A DNA stretch of 64,000 bases from Elephas maximus indicus (Eukaryota; Chordata; Mammalia; Proboscidea; Elephantidae), in the NCBI RefSeq assembly GCF_024166365.1, contig NC_064825.1:107026480-107090479 (forward strand), given 5' to 3'. The notes beneath the pieces are model-generated. The model was not told the DNA's origin and did no database searches. It saw only the letters and a program-made list of their open reading frames with translations. The translations under genes and the position numbers were made by a program. Shown piece by piece: positions 10,799 through 22,689 of the stretch. The first letter of the stretch is position 1. Each line of letters begins with the position of its first letter.

Positions 10799-11960
10799 GG
10801 AGAATGTGTTGGGAACCATGAAGTCAGGAAAGGAGAGTGGATATGCTGAGTGGAAGTGGGAAAAGGCACTAGGTACAAAAGTGGAGCTACAATGACTCTG
10901 GTGTTTTTTCTTCTATTAAAATGAGCTTTGCAGGGTCAGTTCTTTCGTTTGTGTATGTGTGTTTGTGTAAGCACTTGCCTTGTGTTTTAGTCTTCATAGT
11001 TTCTGAGGGGAGTATTAGATTTGGGCCAGGTTGCAAGGAGTCACAGGATAGTGTGATGATTTGAAGTACTCAAGTTATCTAAATTTGCTCAAGTGCCCCG
11101 ATTCTCAACTTTGAAGTTCCATTGTTATTAATGCATTTAATTTCACATATCAATCTGTAAACTCAACGCACCTTGCAATTTAGCAATTTACAAGTTCAGC
11201 TGTCTATCTGACTTTGTTCTAATCAACCCATTTTGCCTAGATCTAAGAGTGGGGAAGGAATCCCAAACCTGGGAGCAACTCTGGATAACCTCAAGAAGCT
11301 TATCTTAATTAATGTATATTCTGATCAATGTGCACTGGTTTCTTTGGGTATATACCAATTAAGATAAATTTCTTGATGTCATCCAGAATTGCTCTCGGGT
11401 TTGGGATTCCTTCCTCACTACTTGTTCTTATTTAATAATTACCTTTTGTTTGTTTTTGTTTCATGGGTAATTATCTTTTCTTATCTATATGAAAAACTTT
11501 TTAAAATATTCATTCAATTATTTTATGCGTACTTCCTTGGGTAAAAGGATATTCTGTTTCATAGGTTTGACCTTCTTAAACTTTGGTCAATATTTATTAG
11601 GCACTATATTTTCATGGACTTTTGTTCACCCTACTTATGAGAGGCAAAATGAGATAATTCCATGTTTTATATGATGCTGTATATCTAATTAAAGTAAGGT
11701 CTATTATGTGGCAAGGATACAGCTGTCTTGCCTTATGACATAGCTGCTCCAGATTACTCCTCAAAATTTTTCCTGTATTCTTTTTTCCAACATTTCTAGG
11801 GTTTTATTGAAGCTCCTAGAATCTAAATTATTTTCTTTGTTCAATATCATGAAAGAAGATCCCCTGCATATCCAATGAAATTTGAATAAATATAGTTCAT
11901 TGGAATATAAGAAAAAGATGTCTGTTAGAATGTCATGTGAGCATAAATATTTTGAAAGTT
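10799..11960. other. Gene-free 3' flank shared with U6 and U4
   Basis: No gene or clear transposon. Homologous throughout to 55,775-56,837 and, up to the L1 insertion, to 37,703-37,972. Confidence 0.6.
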
Positions 11961-12549
11961 TGAAGCATTTAGAAGGTGAAGATGGCCATGAGAAGACAGA
12001 GCTCCCCAGGCTGGGGAAGATTCCACTTCCTTGAGCAGCTTCCTTGACACACCCCTAGTTCACATTAGAATCCTTGTTCCTTTGCTTGGCTGCTGCAAAG
12101 CTTCACATTAAAATCATGGTTCCCTTCTCCTTAACTGCTTCCCAAAACTAGAGGAAATTGGCAAAAACAAGTTTAGACACCATGTTGACATTCAGGACAA
12201 CCTTTCAGTCCTCATATATAGTAAGACCATGGCTCTGGCTGTAGTTTAACCAGCATATTCTGAAGACGTGATTCATGAAGTTACATGTAAACCTTATTGC
12301 AGCTGTGCAATGTGGATAATAATGTTGCTGAGGTAACTTGTATGAGCTTCCAATTTGTAAACCCCTTATAAGTAATCTTTCCCCTTGGCCTGTCTGAGCA
12401 GTCTTGGCAGAAGCAGCCCCAACTGTTTCCCATCCTTGCACAGTGAAATAAAGACACCTTTCTACTCTCCCACTCTTCTACTTTGGTCTATTGTTTATTG
12501 GCTGAGATGAGTTGTGCCGAGCAGAACCTGAAGTTTCCAGCGGGCAACA
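11961..12549 (+). mobile_element. ERV LTR (5' LTR of a broken provirus)
   Basis: Contains AATAAAG near 12,447 and ends GGGCAACA. It is followed by retroviral leader-like sequence, so it is read as a 5' LTR. The homologous LTR at 56,838-57,428 has no internal part. The exact 5' end is uncertain because no clear target duplication was found. Class I (ERV1) is likely but not proven. Confidence 0.5.
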
Positions 12550-13960
12550 TTTCTGGTGAGCCAGCCAGTAGTCATCTTCCCATTTCCAGAGGTGGCTAGG
12601 ACAACAGGCCACCCCAACATCTGGTGCCACCAGGAGATTTCTCCTAGAGACCTTCCAGTAGCCCTGGTAGATGATTCGCCTGGGACCCAACAATGACTTC
12701 TTGGAAGATACGAAATGCACCTGGGTTATATGGTAAGTATCTACATAAAACCTTAGAAGAGGCCCAAGAAGCAGGAGGAATTAACCATTAAGGGCAAGAA
12801 AGGCTCTAGATATTTGGAGTTATTTGGTAAATAACAGGATAATTACTAGGTAAGGCCTTTAGAGTCCCAAGAAGTGGCAGGAATTGACCCTTGAGGGTGT
12901 AAAAGGCTCTAGGTATTAGTTATTAGGCTGGTAAAACTAACTAGGTTGTGTAAGTGTGTAACGTGTGTGTAGGAAGCGTTTAGACGGTTCTCAGACACAG
13001 ACTCTGAGAGTCTTTAAAATGCTCACATCCTGAATATGATTTTTATTAGACAGAGCTCCCAGGATATACAGAGAAAACTCCAAAAACTTGAGGAAGATGT
13101 TGAGATGGGGATCTTGTCTTTTTGAGCTTGCCTACCAAGTGTATTCCTATCAGGATCAGGAAGAGGAAAAGAGAAAAATCACCGATCAGAAGAGACAGGT
13201 TGCATTCCTGGACAATACCTTGTAGGGAAATGACTGGTTTCCTGGCAGCTCAAGAAGAGGAGGGACCCTGAAGAGAGAGGGAGTTGGGAGGCCCTGAATC
13301 CCGCTAAGCTGAGACCAGAGCACCTAGTGCAAAGTGAGTGGGCACTGGAAGAGAGAAGCGCTAAGTTCCTACCCAGAGGAAAGAAAGAACATGGGGTGCT
13401 CAGTGGCCCATGATGCTAGTGTGTAAAGCCTCTAACTGAGGAGGACTAGAAGAAAGTCTTCACTTGAGCCACTGGTTATGATGAAGGTGTGTGTGTGTGG
13501 CAGGTGGAGGCGGGAGGAACTGTACAGTTTCCAGTGGATATCAGAGCAGCCCATTCTGTTTTGAGCCTGAAAAAGGCAGCCTGCCATCGAACTGTGTCTG
13601 TCTTGGAGTCTCAGGTAAGGGGAGAACCATCCCTTCCTCCAGCTCCTAACCTGCTCTATAGAATAAAAAAATAAGGAAAGTCATTAACAGATTCTTTTCT
13701 CTATATGCCTGACTCTCCCATTCTTTTGCTGAGAAGAAACTTATGCAAACTGCAAACACAAATTTCTTTTGATAAAGACATCAGGCAGATGCAGGTATCA
13801 CCAGAGAATGGACGGTGAGTGCAGATGGCCCCGACCACACAGTCACCCATCAATTACAGCATGGAAGGACACTGCCAGAGATCAGCAGGGCCGGGTGTCA
13901 AGCATGAAGTGGTCCTGTGGTTATGGGTATGGGCCACAATGTGCCAGCCAGCACATGCCA
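12550..13960 (+). mobile_element. ERV internal remnant (leader, degenerate gag/pro region)
   Basis: A CCACCAGGAG leader region is followed by two diverged copies of a block (12,760-12,835 and 12,855-12,920) and then by a short open frame at 13,489-13,674. That frame has the look of a retroviral aspartic protease start (VQFPVDIRAAHSVL), but the active-site position reads D-I-R instead of D-T/S-G. No intact retroviral gene remains. The element stops near 13,960, where U6-like flank resumes; the 3' half and 3' LTR are missing. Confidence 0.45.
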
Positions 13961-14296
13961 AAAATGTGAAAGAACCAAAATTTGCAGTATATTGGATATT
14001 GCCATGATTACCATAAACATCCAAGAGCTTCCCACCAAAGTAATCATGCAGATCAAAAGGAACAATACACAATTTGGGAATATCCATCAACCCAAAGGAA
14101 AAAAACATGTCTAATCTACCTATATAGGTTTTCATTGAAGGGGCTCCTGAAGATAAGACAGAGAAAAAGAGAGAGAATGTTAAGAGATACTGAGGAGCTT
14201 GAGTATACAGGTTAAATATTATTGAAATTAGAATAAGAACTAAACTGTCATTCATTAAAATATTCAATATTCCCCAATAATCTTAATACTTCTTTT
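13961..14296. other. Gene-free flank shared with U6
   Basis: Homologous to 58,740-59,060 (shared AAGAGCTTCCCACCA and GGGGCTCCTGAAGATAAGA segments). The long reverse open frame here is not conserved in U6. Confidence 0.55.
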
Positions 14297-14525
14297 TGTG
14301 AGGTGTCATCGGGTGGGTTCTAATCACAGAAATCCCATGAACAACAGAAGAAAAGGGTGCCCTGTCCTGCACCACCTCACAATCCTTGCTATGTCTGAGC
14401 CCGTTGTGGGGCTGTGTCAATCCATCTCACTGAAGGACTTCCTATTTTTCCCGACCCTCTAGTATGGCAACCATGATGTCCTCCTCCAGGGATTGGTCCC
14501 TCCAACCACGTGTCAAATAGTACCT
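14297..14525 (-). mobile_element. RTE 3'-end fragment, reverse
   Basis: Reverse RTE terminus with the CACAATCCTTGCTATGTCTG region. The equivalent is at 59,066-59,300. Confidence 0.65.
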
Positions 14526-15444
14526 GCATATAATTTCTCTATTAGAGAAAGTTACCACCAAGCAGAGGGAGCTGAGGGAATTGACAAATTTCTACTACCT
14601 ACATGGCTGGATTCCCTAGAGAAAGAGTAAACCAGTGGAGAGCTGAACAGAAATGCTTTGAGGTAGGGAAGACTCAGAAGTCAAGGGACAGGAGAAGTGA
14701 TACTCGAATTTCCAGCATATGTGACTGACACTTTCCTAGAGCTGGGAGAGGCATGGCTTTCACTACAACATATGGTGTTTCTCCCAGTTTCCACAGTGCC
14801 ATATTCTAACAGAAGTCCACCTTGTATTCATAGCCAGTCTTACCTACACAAAACGCCACCTAACAACAATAACAAACTTGTATATTCTCCTTGATGTGAA
14901 GAATAAAAATATTTAGTATGATAAATTACTTAAAACCCAGCAAACATGTGCAACATATGAAATAAAAGCAAAGTATAAGATCAGATATTTCTCTATTTAC
15001 ATACTTCTTAGCCTAAAATGTTAATTTATTACTTGAAGCAATAGAAATTAGTCCATCCTAGATTAAAACTCTCTCATAGAAAATGCAGGTATTTTTAAAA
15101 CTCATTCTTTCATTAAACTTTCTTTTGTCTATCTTAACCAATTGATTCTATGGAAATTTTGAACTTATTTTAAAATGGCAGACAGAGAAATAAAATATAA
15201 GGATTTTTTCAAGGCTTTATTTTTTACAAAGTCAGTAAATTTTCATGATTTTGTTAGCGATAAAAACATTTAATATCTGCTAGAGAAAATACGGGTTCTG
15301 CATCTTTTAAAGTGCTTATACATAGATACATCACTCAATTCATATCTAGAAAGTAAGATAAATTGGCTTTTTTCTTCTTGTTACTTTGATTTATTAAAAC
15401 CTTTATTAAGATGTGAATAACATATTATATTATTCACTCACATG
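14526..15444. other. AT-rich gene-free flank shared with U6
   Basis: Matches 59,300-60,255 base for base over long stretches (for example GTTTCTCCCAGTTTCCAC). No gene seen. Confidence 0.55.
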
Positions 15445-16625
15445 GCTTGAATTTTTTCTTCAGTTCTTTCAGCTCGAAAAATGTTGACCATATTCTTCCC
15501 TTTTCTGTTTTTAACTCCAGATCTTTGCCCATTTCATTATAAAACTTTAATTTGTGTTCTTGAGCTGCCCTTTGGAAATCTTCAGTTCAGTTTTTAACTT
15601 CATTATTTTTTCCCTTCCCGTTAGTTACTCTGTGTTCAAGAACAAGTTTCAGAGTCTCTTCTGATATCCATTTTAGTTTTCTCTTTCTTTCCTTTTTAAT
15701 GACCTTTTGCATTCCTCATCTATGATGCTTGATGTCATTCCAAACTTGTCTAATCTTTGGTCATTAGTCTTCAATGTGTGAAATTTATCCCTGAGATGAT
15801 CTCTAAACTCAGGTGGAATACACTCAAGGTTGTATTGTGGCTCTCTTGACTTGCTCTAATTTTTTTTCAGCTTCAATTTGTACTTGCGTATGAGTGATCA
15901 ACGGTCTGTTCTGCTGTTGGCCCCTGGCTTGGTTCTGACTGATGATATTGTTTCAACAGGTGCAGTCGGTTTGATTCCTGTATATTCCATTTGGCAAGGC
16001 TCACTTGTGTGCTCTCTGTTTCTGTTCTTGAAAAAAGCTATTTGTGGTGAAGAATTTGTTGGTCTTGCAATATTCCAACATGTAATCTCTGGCATTATTT
16101 CTTTCACCAAGGCCACATTTTCCAGGTACAAATACTTCTTTTTTTCTGACTTTCACATTATAATCCACTCTTAATGATTAATGCATCTTGATTGCAATTT
16201 TGCTGTATTTCAGACTTCATAAGTTAGTAAAGTCTTCAATTTCCTCATTTTTGGCATTAGTGCTCGGTGAGGAAACTTGAGTACTAGTAGTACTAACTTA
16301 TGTTCTTTGGAGGCTTTTGGAGATTATCCTATCACTGACAGCATTGCGCTTCATGACAGGTATCTTGAAATGTTCTTTTTGAGGATGAGTGTGATGTCAT
16401 TCCTCTTCTATTCTTCATCCTGGTGCCGTATATCATGTAACTGTCCAATTTGAAATGTACAAGACCAGTCCATTTCAGCTCACTAATGCCTAGGAGACTG
16501 ATCTTTATGTATTTCATTTTTACAACTTTCACTTTGCTGAGATTCAGACTCCGTATATTCCATGTTCCAATTATTAATGGATGTACGCAGCTGTTTCTTC
16601 TCATGTTGAGTCATGCCCATAAAAT
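15445..16625 (-). mobile_element. RTE LINE 5' half, reverse
   Basis: Reverse complement of an RTE from the linker after the endonuclease back to the endonuclease start (the reverse strand reads LIIGTWNIRSLNLSKVKVVK, the typical start of the RTE endonuclease). Many frameshifts; inactive. The first ~500 bp also exist at 60,258-60,757, where they are cut by a forward RTE. Confidence 0.75.
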
Positions 16626-17030
16626 AGAATATGTTCATCTAATAAAATAAAATGAGAGAAGACTTAAAAAGAAAACTTGGAATAACAGGAGGTGTCGAAG
16701 TGACTAATATCTGTTCCCAAGTTAAAAAAAAAAATACTGAAAATATAAGAAATAAAACACAAAGAAAGGGTGCATTATATTTATGAAATGTACTAGTTTA
16801 ATTCCATTTTAGAACACTAAGCAAATGGGGGAATATTGAGTATGGCCTGAACTAAAGGTAAAATATTTTACTCTAGATCCTTGGATGGGTAAATTGAAAC
16901 TTAACTGAGAAAAAATGAATAAATATATCTAAAAGAGATTTACTTCCTGGTGAATACAATTTGTTTAGAAAATTAACAAATATGCTACACATTTCATTAA
17001 GCTTTCAGGTGCTTCAGATGTAATTAACAC
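16626..17030. other. U1/U2 border and AT-rich flank
   Basis: No gene. From about 16,737 it matches the U5 flank starting at 41,238, which places the unit border here. Confidence 0.5.
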
Positions 17031-17249
17031 ATTGCTTGGTATCTCCCCAGGGAGATGCTCAAAGACTGAGAGAAAAGTATATATTGTTTCCTCTACGCCA
17101 TGTTGCATTCTTCATCTACTATGCTTGATGTCATTCCAAACTTGTCTAATCTTCAGTCATTAGTGTTCAATATGTCAAATCTATTCTTGAGATGACCTCT
17201 AAACTCAGGTGGAATATGCTCAACGTGTGAAAACAGATTCATTACAGGT
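17020..17249 (+). promoter_or_regulatory. Candidate OR promoter and first exon, U2 (interrupted)
   Basis: GTAATTAAC near 17,020 is followed by TCCCCAGGGA at 17,044-17,053, a full match to the EBF-type TCCCNNGGGA. The donor TTACAG/GTAAAA has its GT at 17,248-17,249. About 120 bp of reverse RTE sequence (17,103-17,222) sits between them. Without it, the EBF-to-donor distance is close to that of the other copies (about 85 versus 97-104 bp). CCATAAAT is missing; TATAT occurs near 17,080. Confidence 0.5.
17103..17222 (-). mobile_element. RTE fragment inside the first-exon candidate
   Basis: Closely matches the reverse RTE at about 15,710-15,829 (ATGCTTGATGTCATTCCAAA and onward), with neither an RTE end nor a poly-A tail. 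It is absent from the same place in the five other units. Confidence 0.7.
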
Positions 17250-19127
17250 AAAAGGTAGAATTTGTTTATAAATTAGCATGTTTTACTAGCATCTAGAATA
17301 TTTTAGTCACAGTTTCACAGCCTCATTTTTATATGATAGCAAAGCCACAGAAAAATATCAATAATTTTAATTCAATTCAGTCTGCTTTCCACCATTATTC
17401 TTGATATGTTTTACATGAGATAAAAATGCACTTCATTTATTCACTTTTGTAATTTAATGGTATGAAATTTAATGTCTGAATTTGTTGACTAATAATTTAC
17501 TCAGAGACTGCACTACTCATAGTGTTCAGGAATAGATACATCCCAGATATAAAATAGATATGTAAACAGATACATAAATGGATAGATTGATAGGTAGAGA
17601 GATAAGAGAGAGGTAGAGAGATAGATGGAGGTGTAGATACACACATATTCATATGAGGCAGTGATGATCACAGAGTTTTAAACCTATTATTTTGGTATAT
17701 TGACCTGCAGGGCTATTCTTTTATTTTTAAAACCTCTGTGGTATATTCAGATGCACTTTTTTAAAGATTATACTTAAATTTATCCATGATATATCATGCC
17801 ACATAGGAGTTCCAGTGTTTAACAGAGCATGTTTCATGTTCAAAAGTTTTTGAATAACTTCTGGGAATTCCCATAGATGTCATCATCGGTACATTTTTTT
17901 TCTTCTCCTATGCTACTGTATCATATTGTGATTTTCTAAACTTTCTTTTTCATGAAAGTAGAGGATACTTTTTTACAAGCGGAAGTTTATGGCATCAAGT
18001 TTTCACTATTCAGGTTTCCTCATATGTCTTAGGTTTCTCCATGAGAAAAAATATATACACCTGATTTCTTACAAAAAACCTAGAATGTGTCAGTTGCAAT
18101 ACAAATGCCCAACTAGAAATGAAAGTATTTTAATTAGACCAGAAAAGAAAGTAATCTGAAGAATGACACTTTTAGACACTTTAGTCATAGAATAGGTGTT
18201 ATGGAATATAGGGCTGGGGTCACTCACAAGGATAACATTTTAATGAACCTATTCATCCTGAAAATGGTGACAAAGATCTTAAGTCACAGTCCAGAACAAT
18301 ATACCTATAAATATCTTAAAGATCAAAACAATTAACAACAAAAAATAATAATTCCAAGTTATTACTGTCAACAACAAGAAACAACAGATGATGATGATGA
18401 TAGATGATAGATATACAGACAGAAACACAAATAAGTAGACAAATAGTGTAGACACACTATTTTAGAATTATTTTCAAACATCGTAGACACATTGAAGCCT
18501 TTAACTCTCATTTATCCTTCCTAACAACCCTGCAAAAAAGAGACAGAATATGATTTTTCAGATGGGGATAAAAAGATTCACATAACTTATGTTATTTGTC
18601 CAAAGCACCGCACTGTATGCATTACAAATGGAGGTATAGCAGAAGTTGCATCAATGTACATATATCTTTAGGCATGTTTTCTTGTATAAAGACAAATAAT
18701 TTCCACTGTGATCAATTATGTATCTATTGAAAACCTGTCTAGTATGTTGATTGTTCCATTCTGGATCATCTATATATATATATGAGTTTTCATAAGATAG
18801 TATTTTGAAGGACAGGGTTCAAAATGTATCTGTGTATTTTTTAGGTATGTGAAAAAGATAAAAGTTTTAAGAAGAATATAGTAAATATCTATGTACCTAA
18901 CACCTAAAAATTTAACATATTATTCATTTTTGTTTCATCTATCTACCAATGTATCCATCAATCTATCTAATATAGGTGTGTAAAATTTGTGTCAGTTGGA
19001 TATGTATTCAAATATCCTAAAATAGAATGTTTGGATTTATACTATTCCTGCTGGTTTTGTATACAAAAACCTACCAGACAATATTGCATAAAATCTATTG
19101 ATGATGCTGATGTCTCCATTCAGAACA
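17250..19127 (+). other. Candidate 5' UTR intron of the U2 receptor
   Basis: 1.9 kb without a gene. It holds a short degenerate GATA-like stretch (17,570-17,635), a GATGAT patch (18,388-18,415) and a MIR core (18,490-18,615). Matches U5 41,632-44,133 except for the microsatellite expansion and LTR found there. Confidence 0.5.
18490..18615 (+). mobile_element. MIR fragment
   Basis: CCTAACAACCCTGCAAAAAA followed by TTTTTCAGATGGGGATAAAA. Orthologous to the MIR pieces in the other introns. Confidence 0.6.
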
Positions 19128-19146
19128 AGTTAACCGATAAACCAAG

Positions 19147-20099
19147 ATGGACAAACATAATCTAACAGCGCTGAATGAATTCATTCTGACGGGAATCACA
19201 GACCGCTCAGAGCTGCAGGCTCCATTGTTTGGGCTGCTCCTCATCATCTACATGATTTCAGTGGTGGGCAACTTGGGCATCATCATCCTCACCAAGATAG
19301 GCTCCAGGCTACAAACTCCCATGTACTTTTTTCTCAGACACCTGGCTATCACTGATCTTGGTTATTCCACAGCCGTGGGACCCAAAATGCTGGCAAATTT
19401 TGTTGTGGATGAAAATAAATTCTCATATTATTTTTGTGCTATACAGCAAGTTTTCTTTATGGTATTCATAACTACTGAATTGTTTATTCTGTCAGCAATG
19501 TCCTACGACCACTATGTGGCCATCTGTAACCCTTTGTGCTACACCATCATCATGTCACGAGGGTTGTGTTCTGTGCTGGTGGCAATCCCTTATCTCTACA
19601 GCACATTTATTTCTCTTCTGGTACTATAAAGATTTTTAATTTATCCTTCTGTGGCCACAATGTCATCAGGCATTTCTACTGTGACATTCTCCCCTTGTTA
19701 TCTTTGCTGTGCTCAGACACGCATGAGATCAAATTGGTCATTTTCATCTTATCTGTTTTTGATTTGATTTCATCCCTTCTAATAGTTCTTGATTCTTACA
19801 TACTCATAATTGTATCCATTCTCAGTCTGAGCTCAGCTGAGGGCAGGCACAAGGCCTTCTCCACCTGTGAATCCCACCTGACTGTGGTGGTAGTGTTCTA
19901 TGGGACCTTAATCTTTATGTATCTGAAGCCCAAGTCGAGTCATTCCTTTGACACTGATAAAATGGCTTCCATATTTTACACCCTGGTGATCCCCATGTTG
20001 AATCCCTTGATCTACAGTTTGAGGAATAGAGATGTAAAATATGCCTTACATAGGGCTTTAGGACGATTATGCAATATATTCTCTCAAAGTTCACTCTAA
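19147..20099 (+). pseudogene. OR8K: OR8K-like odorant receptor pseudogene (one frameshift)
   Basis: The coding exon is colinear with the 317-codon U3 copy except for one deleted base at about 19,621-19,626 (CTGGTACTATAAAG versus CTGGTCACCATAAAG). The first frame therefore ends at the TAA at 19,627-19,629, and the TM5-to-C-terminus part continues in another frame from about 19,628 to 20,099. The start gives MDKHNLTALNEFILTGITD with an NLT glycosylation site. DRY reads DHY (codon 122 CAC). TM6 reads KAFSTCESH with Glu for Gly; TM7 [12 protein letters not shown] is intact. The 5' end is closest to the U1 copy and the 3' half to the U3 copy, suggesting a mosaic. A complete product is not expected. 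Confidence 0.9.
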
Positions 20100-21830
20100 C
20101 ATATGATTCATATAATTTACATTTGGGCTTTAAACTTCTTTCTGTGTGCCTCCAGAGGGAATAGCAAGCACAGAATGCACAGAAAAGTTCAACATATATT
20201 TCTATATTGCCTTCTACCAGTCACTCTACTAAGAGCTGTAAGTAGATTAATAAATGAAGCAGTACAAAGCATTGCCTTCTTTGAGCAGGAGTGATTCAAT
20301 ATGAGTATAATAATTAAGAAAGTTGGTAGTTTTTTAAAAAAAGAAAATTGAATATCTTCAGTGGAATAGTGAAGCTGTAATAGATACAGGAAGATTTCCA
20401 AGTACCTGGTGTTTTCCTCACGTACTAGGAAAAAAAAAAAAAGGAGAAAGTGTGTATGTGCTCATGCCCGCGTGCACACTTCCACAAACTTTCTGTTTTA
20501 TTGCTGACACTCAGCCCTGGGTAGCTAATTCTGATTAAAAGAAGGCTCAGTGTGGTGGGTTGATTTAAAGTACTCAGTCATTTGAATTTGCTCAAAGGTC
20601 CAGTTTCTAAACCCTGCCTTTACTTTCATATTTGAGCCCTTAGAGTCTGTTTACTTTGTTATTATTTTTATTATTACTATATTGTAATATTAGTATAAAC
20701 AGTAAAAAAATAAACTTATATTCAGTGAGATCAGCTCGGTATCTGCTTTTGTCTAAGTTAGCCCATTTTGTCTGTATCAGTGGGTATACCTGTTAAGGTA
20801 AATTTTTGAGGTCGGCCGTAGAATTTATCCTTAACTCTCTAGAAAAGAACAATTACTCTTGTTTAGAAGTCATTTTCTAATTGTTTATGTGCCCTTGCAT
20901 AAGAGGTCTATTGTAGGATGAGTTAGGTTTGTTGCCTTGTTTTTGTTTGGCTGGATTTTCTTAAGCTCGATGAACATGAGTGTGAACTTTAGTTCAATCA
21001 GTATCTGTTGTTTGAATTCATCATTCCAATTACTCTGCTTGGAAGAAGCATAAGGAGATAATCCATGGTTTGGGTCATGCTGTGTTTCTAGTGAGTGAGG
21101 TGTAATAGGTAGCATTTTATATATTTGCCATGATTTCTGAACATAGTTGCTCCATATTCCCTCTAAATTTTCCTGCATATTTTTTTATTCTTACTCTTTT
21201 AATATTCAAAAAAAAATTGTAATGAGAAAAAAATAAATTTTAGATATGTTAAGGCTTTTTTTTTTTTGTCTTTAAAAAATAATCCAATCTGTATTTGAGG
21301 TTAGGATCCTATGAGGTAGGTTATGATATATTTGCAAGTATGTAGAGACTAGAAAACACATGAGAAAAATATCATTTGTAAAGACAGGATATCAAAATGG
21401 AAATTTAAAACACACCCCATTCACAACCATTCCAAGTGGCTGGATTGGTAACTTCGGATAAGCTTTTAGTGAAAAAGAATTAACCAATTGTACACAAACT
21501 CTTCTCTAAAACTGAAGAGGGGTGTTTTGCATTTCCTATATGAGGATAGCTTTACTCTGATATCAAAGGCAGACAAAGGCATTAAAAGAAAACAACAGAG
21601 CACATCCATGAAAAATCTAAAGTAAAAATTAAGAAATTGAGTCTGGCAATATGTAAAGAAAATAGTACATCAAATAAGCATGCTTCAGAAATGCATGGAC
21701 AGTTTTGCATTAAAAAATCATTTATTGACATTCTCCATAATTACAAATAAAAATGCCAAGGAAAACATACAATAGATGTAGAGAAGCATTTTAAAAGTAC
21801 CAATAATTGTGATAAAACCTTAACCAATCT
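20100..21830. other. Gene-free 3' flank, U2/U3 type
   Basis: No gene. Homologous along its length to 27,499-29,320 (for example the TTGGCTGGATTTTCTT and TATTTGCCATGATTTCTG segments) and unlike the 3' flank of U1, U4 and U6. It contains AT-rich runs only. Confidence 0.6.
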
Positions 21831-22447
21831 AGTATTAAAATGGAGCTTCCTCAAACTGATAGAGGGCACCCATGAACAACCTACAGCTACCATCACACAT
21901 GGTATGAAAGACTGAATACATTCCCAGTAAGACCAGGATCAAAACAAGTAAATCTACTCTCACCAAATCTATTCCACATTTAGTGGCTGTTCAAGGCCAC
22001 ACAATAAGGCGATACAGAATTAAATAAATAAATAGAAAACATCAAGATTGGAAGAGAAGGAGGAAAACTTTATTTATTGATACATGACATGATTTTTTAT
22101 GTAAAAAATCTAATAGAGCCTACAATACAGTCATAGAACTAAAAAATTAACCTAGCATTTATTTGTGAATTTATTCTCAGCTTATAATTTTATTTTTAAA
22201 AAAGAAACAGTTTTTTTGGATTTTAAGTAGGCTTTCATTGATTCTGTAGATACGTTTGGAGATTTCGTAGCTATAACACCAAAAATGAAATTCATAAAAA
22301 GTTTGACAACAGGAAATATTAAACTTCTGCTCTTCAAAAGACACTTTATAAAAACAAGTCATATTCTGGGAGATTATATTTTCAAATAGTGTATCTCATA
22401 AATGGTCTGTGTCCATAATATATATGTCCCTCCCCTCACCCAACCAC

Positions 22448-22607
22448 CCCCCCCCCATTGCTATGGAGTAGATTCTGACTCATAACAACCCTATAGGAAA
22501 GATTAGAACTGTCTCACAAGGTTTTCAAGGATTGGGTGGTAGATTCGAAGTGCCAAACTTTTGGTTAGCCATCCAGCTCTTTAACCACTGTTCCACCAGG
22601 GCTTCAT
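22448..22607 (-). mobile_element. AfroSINE, reverse
   Basis: Flanked on both sides by CATAATATATA, a plausible target duplication. It is preceded by a C-rich run. U4 keeps only its last ~27 bp (29,488-29,514), next to a deletion. Confidence 0.75.
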
Positions 22608-22689
22608 AATATATACAGAGAAAGGCCTCAAAACTCAACAATAATAATAATAAAAGAAAAAGAAAAGAAACAGTCCATAAAAAATCATA

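Larger units (their letters stand above)
1..16670 (+). repeat. OR array unit U1
   Basis: This unit carries, in order, an RTE 3' end, a MaLR-like LTR, L1 pieces, a promoter/first-exon candidate, a receptor pseudogene at 9,211-10,158, an ERV remnant and a reverse RTE. The 5' 1.2 kb matches 62,730-64,000 and, less closely, 47,020-48,200. The part downstream of the receptor matches 55,165-60,757. The right border is placed where the reverse RTE ends. Borders are approximate and set by eye. Confidence 0.75.
16670..21830 (+). repeat. OR array unit U2
   Basis: Short unit without any AfroSINE that I can see. Its promoter and intron match U5 (41,238-44,133) best, while the 3' flank of the receptor (20,100-21,830) matches U3 (27,499-29,320). 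Confidence 0.65.

Noticed and set aside
13489..13674. 61-aa frame considered as a domesticated retroviral protease
   Set aside because: The active-site triplet is degenerate (D-I-R), the frame is short, and U6 has no counterpart to show constraint.
13854..14267. 137-aa reverse open frame at the end of the ERV remnant
   Set aside because: It crosses the border between ERV remnant and U6-like flank; the flank part is not open in the same way at 58,738-59,025.
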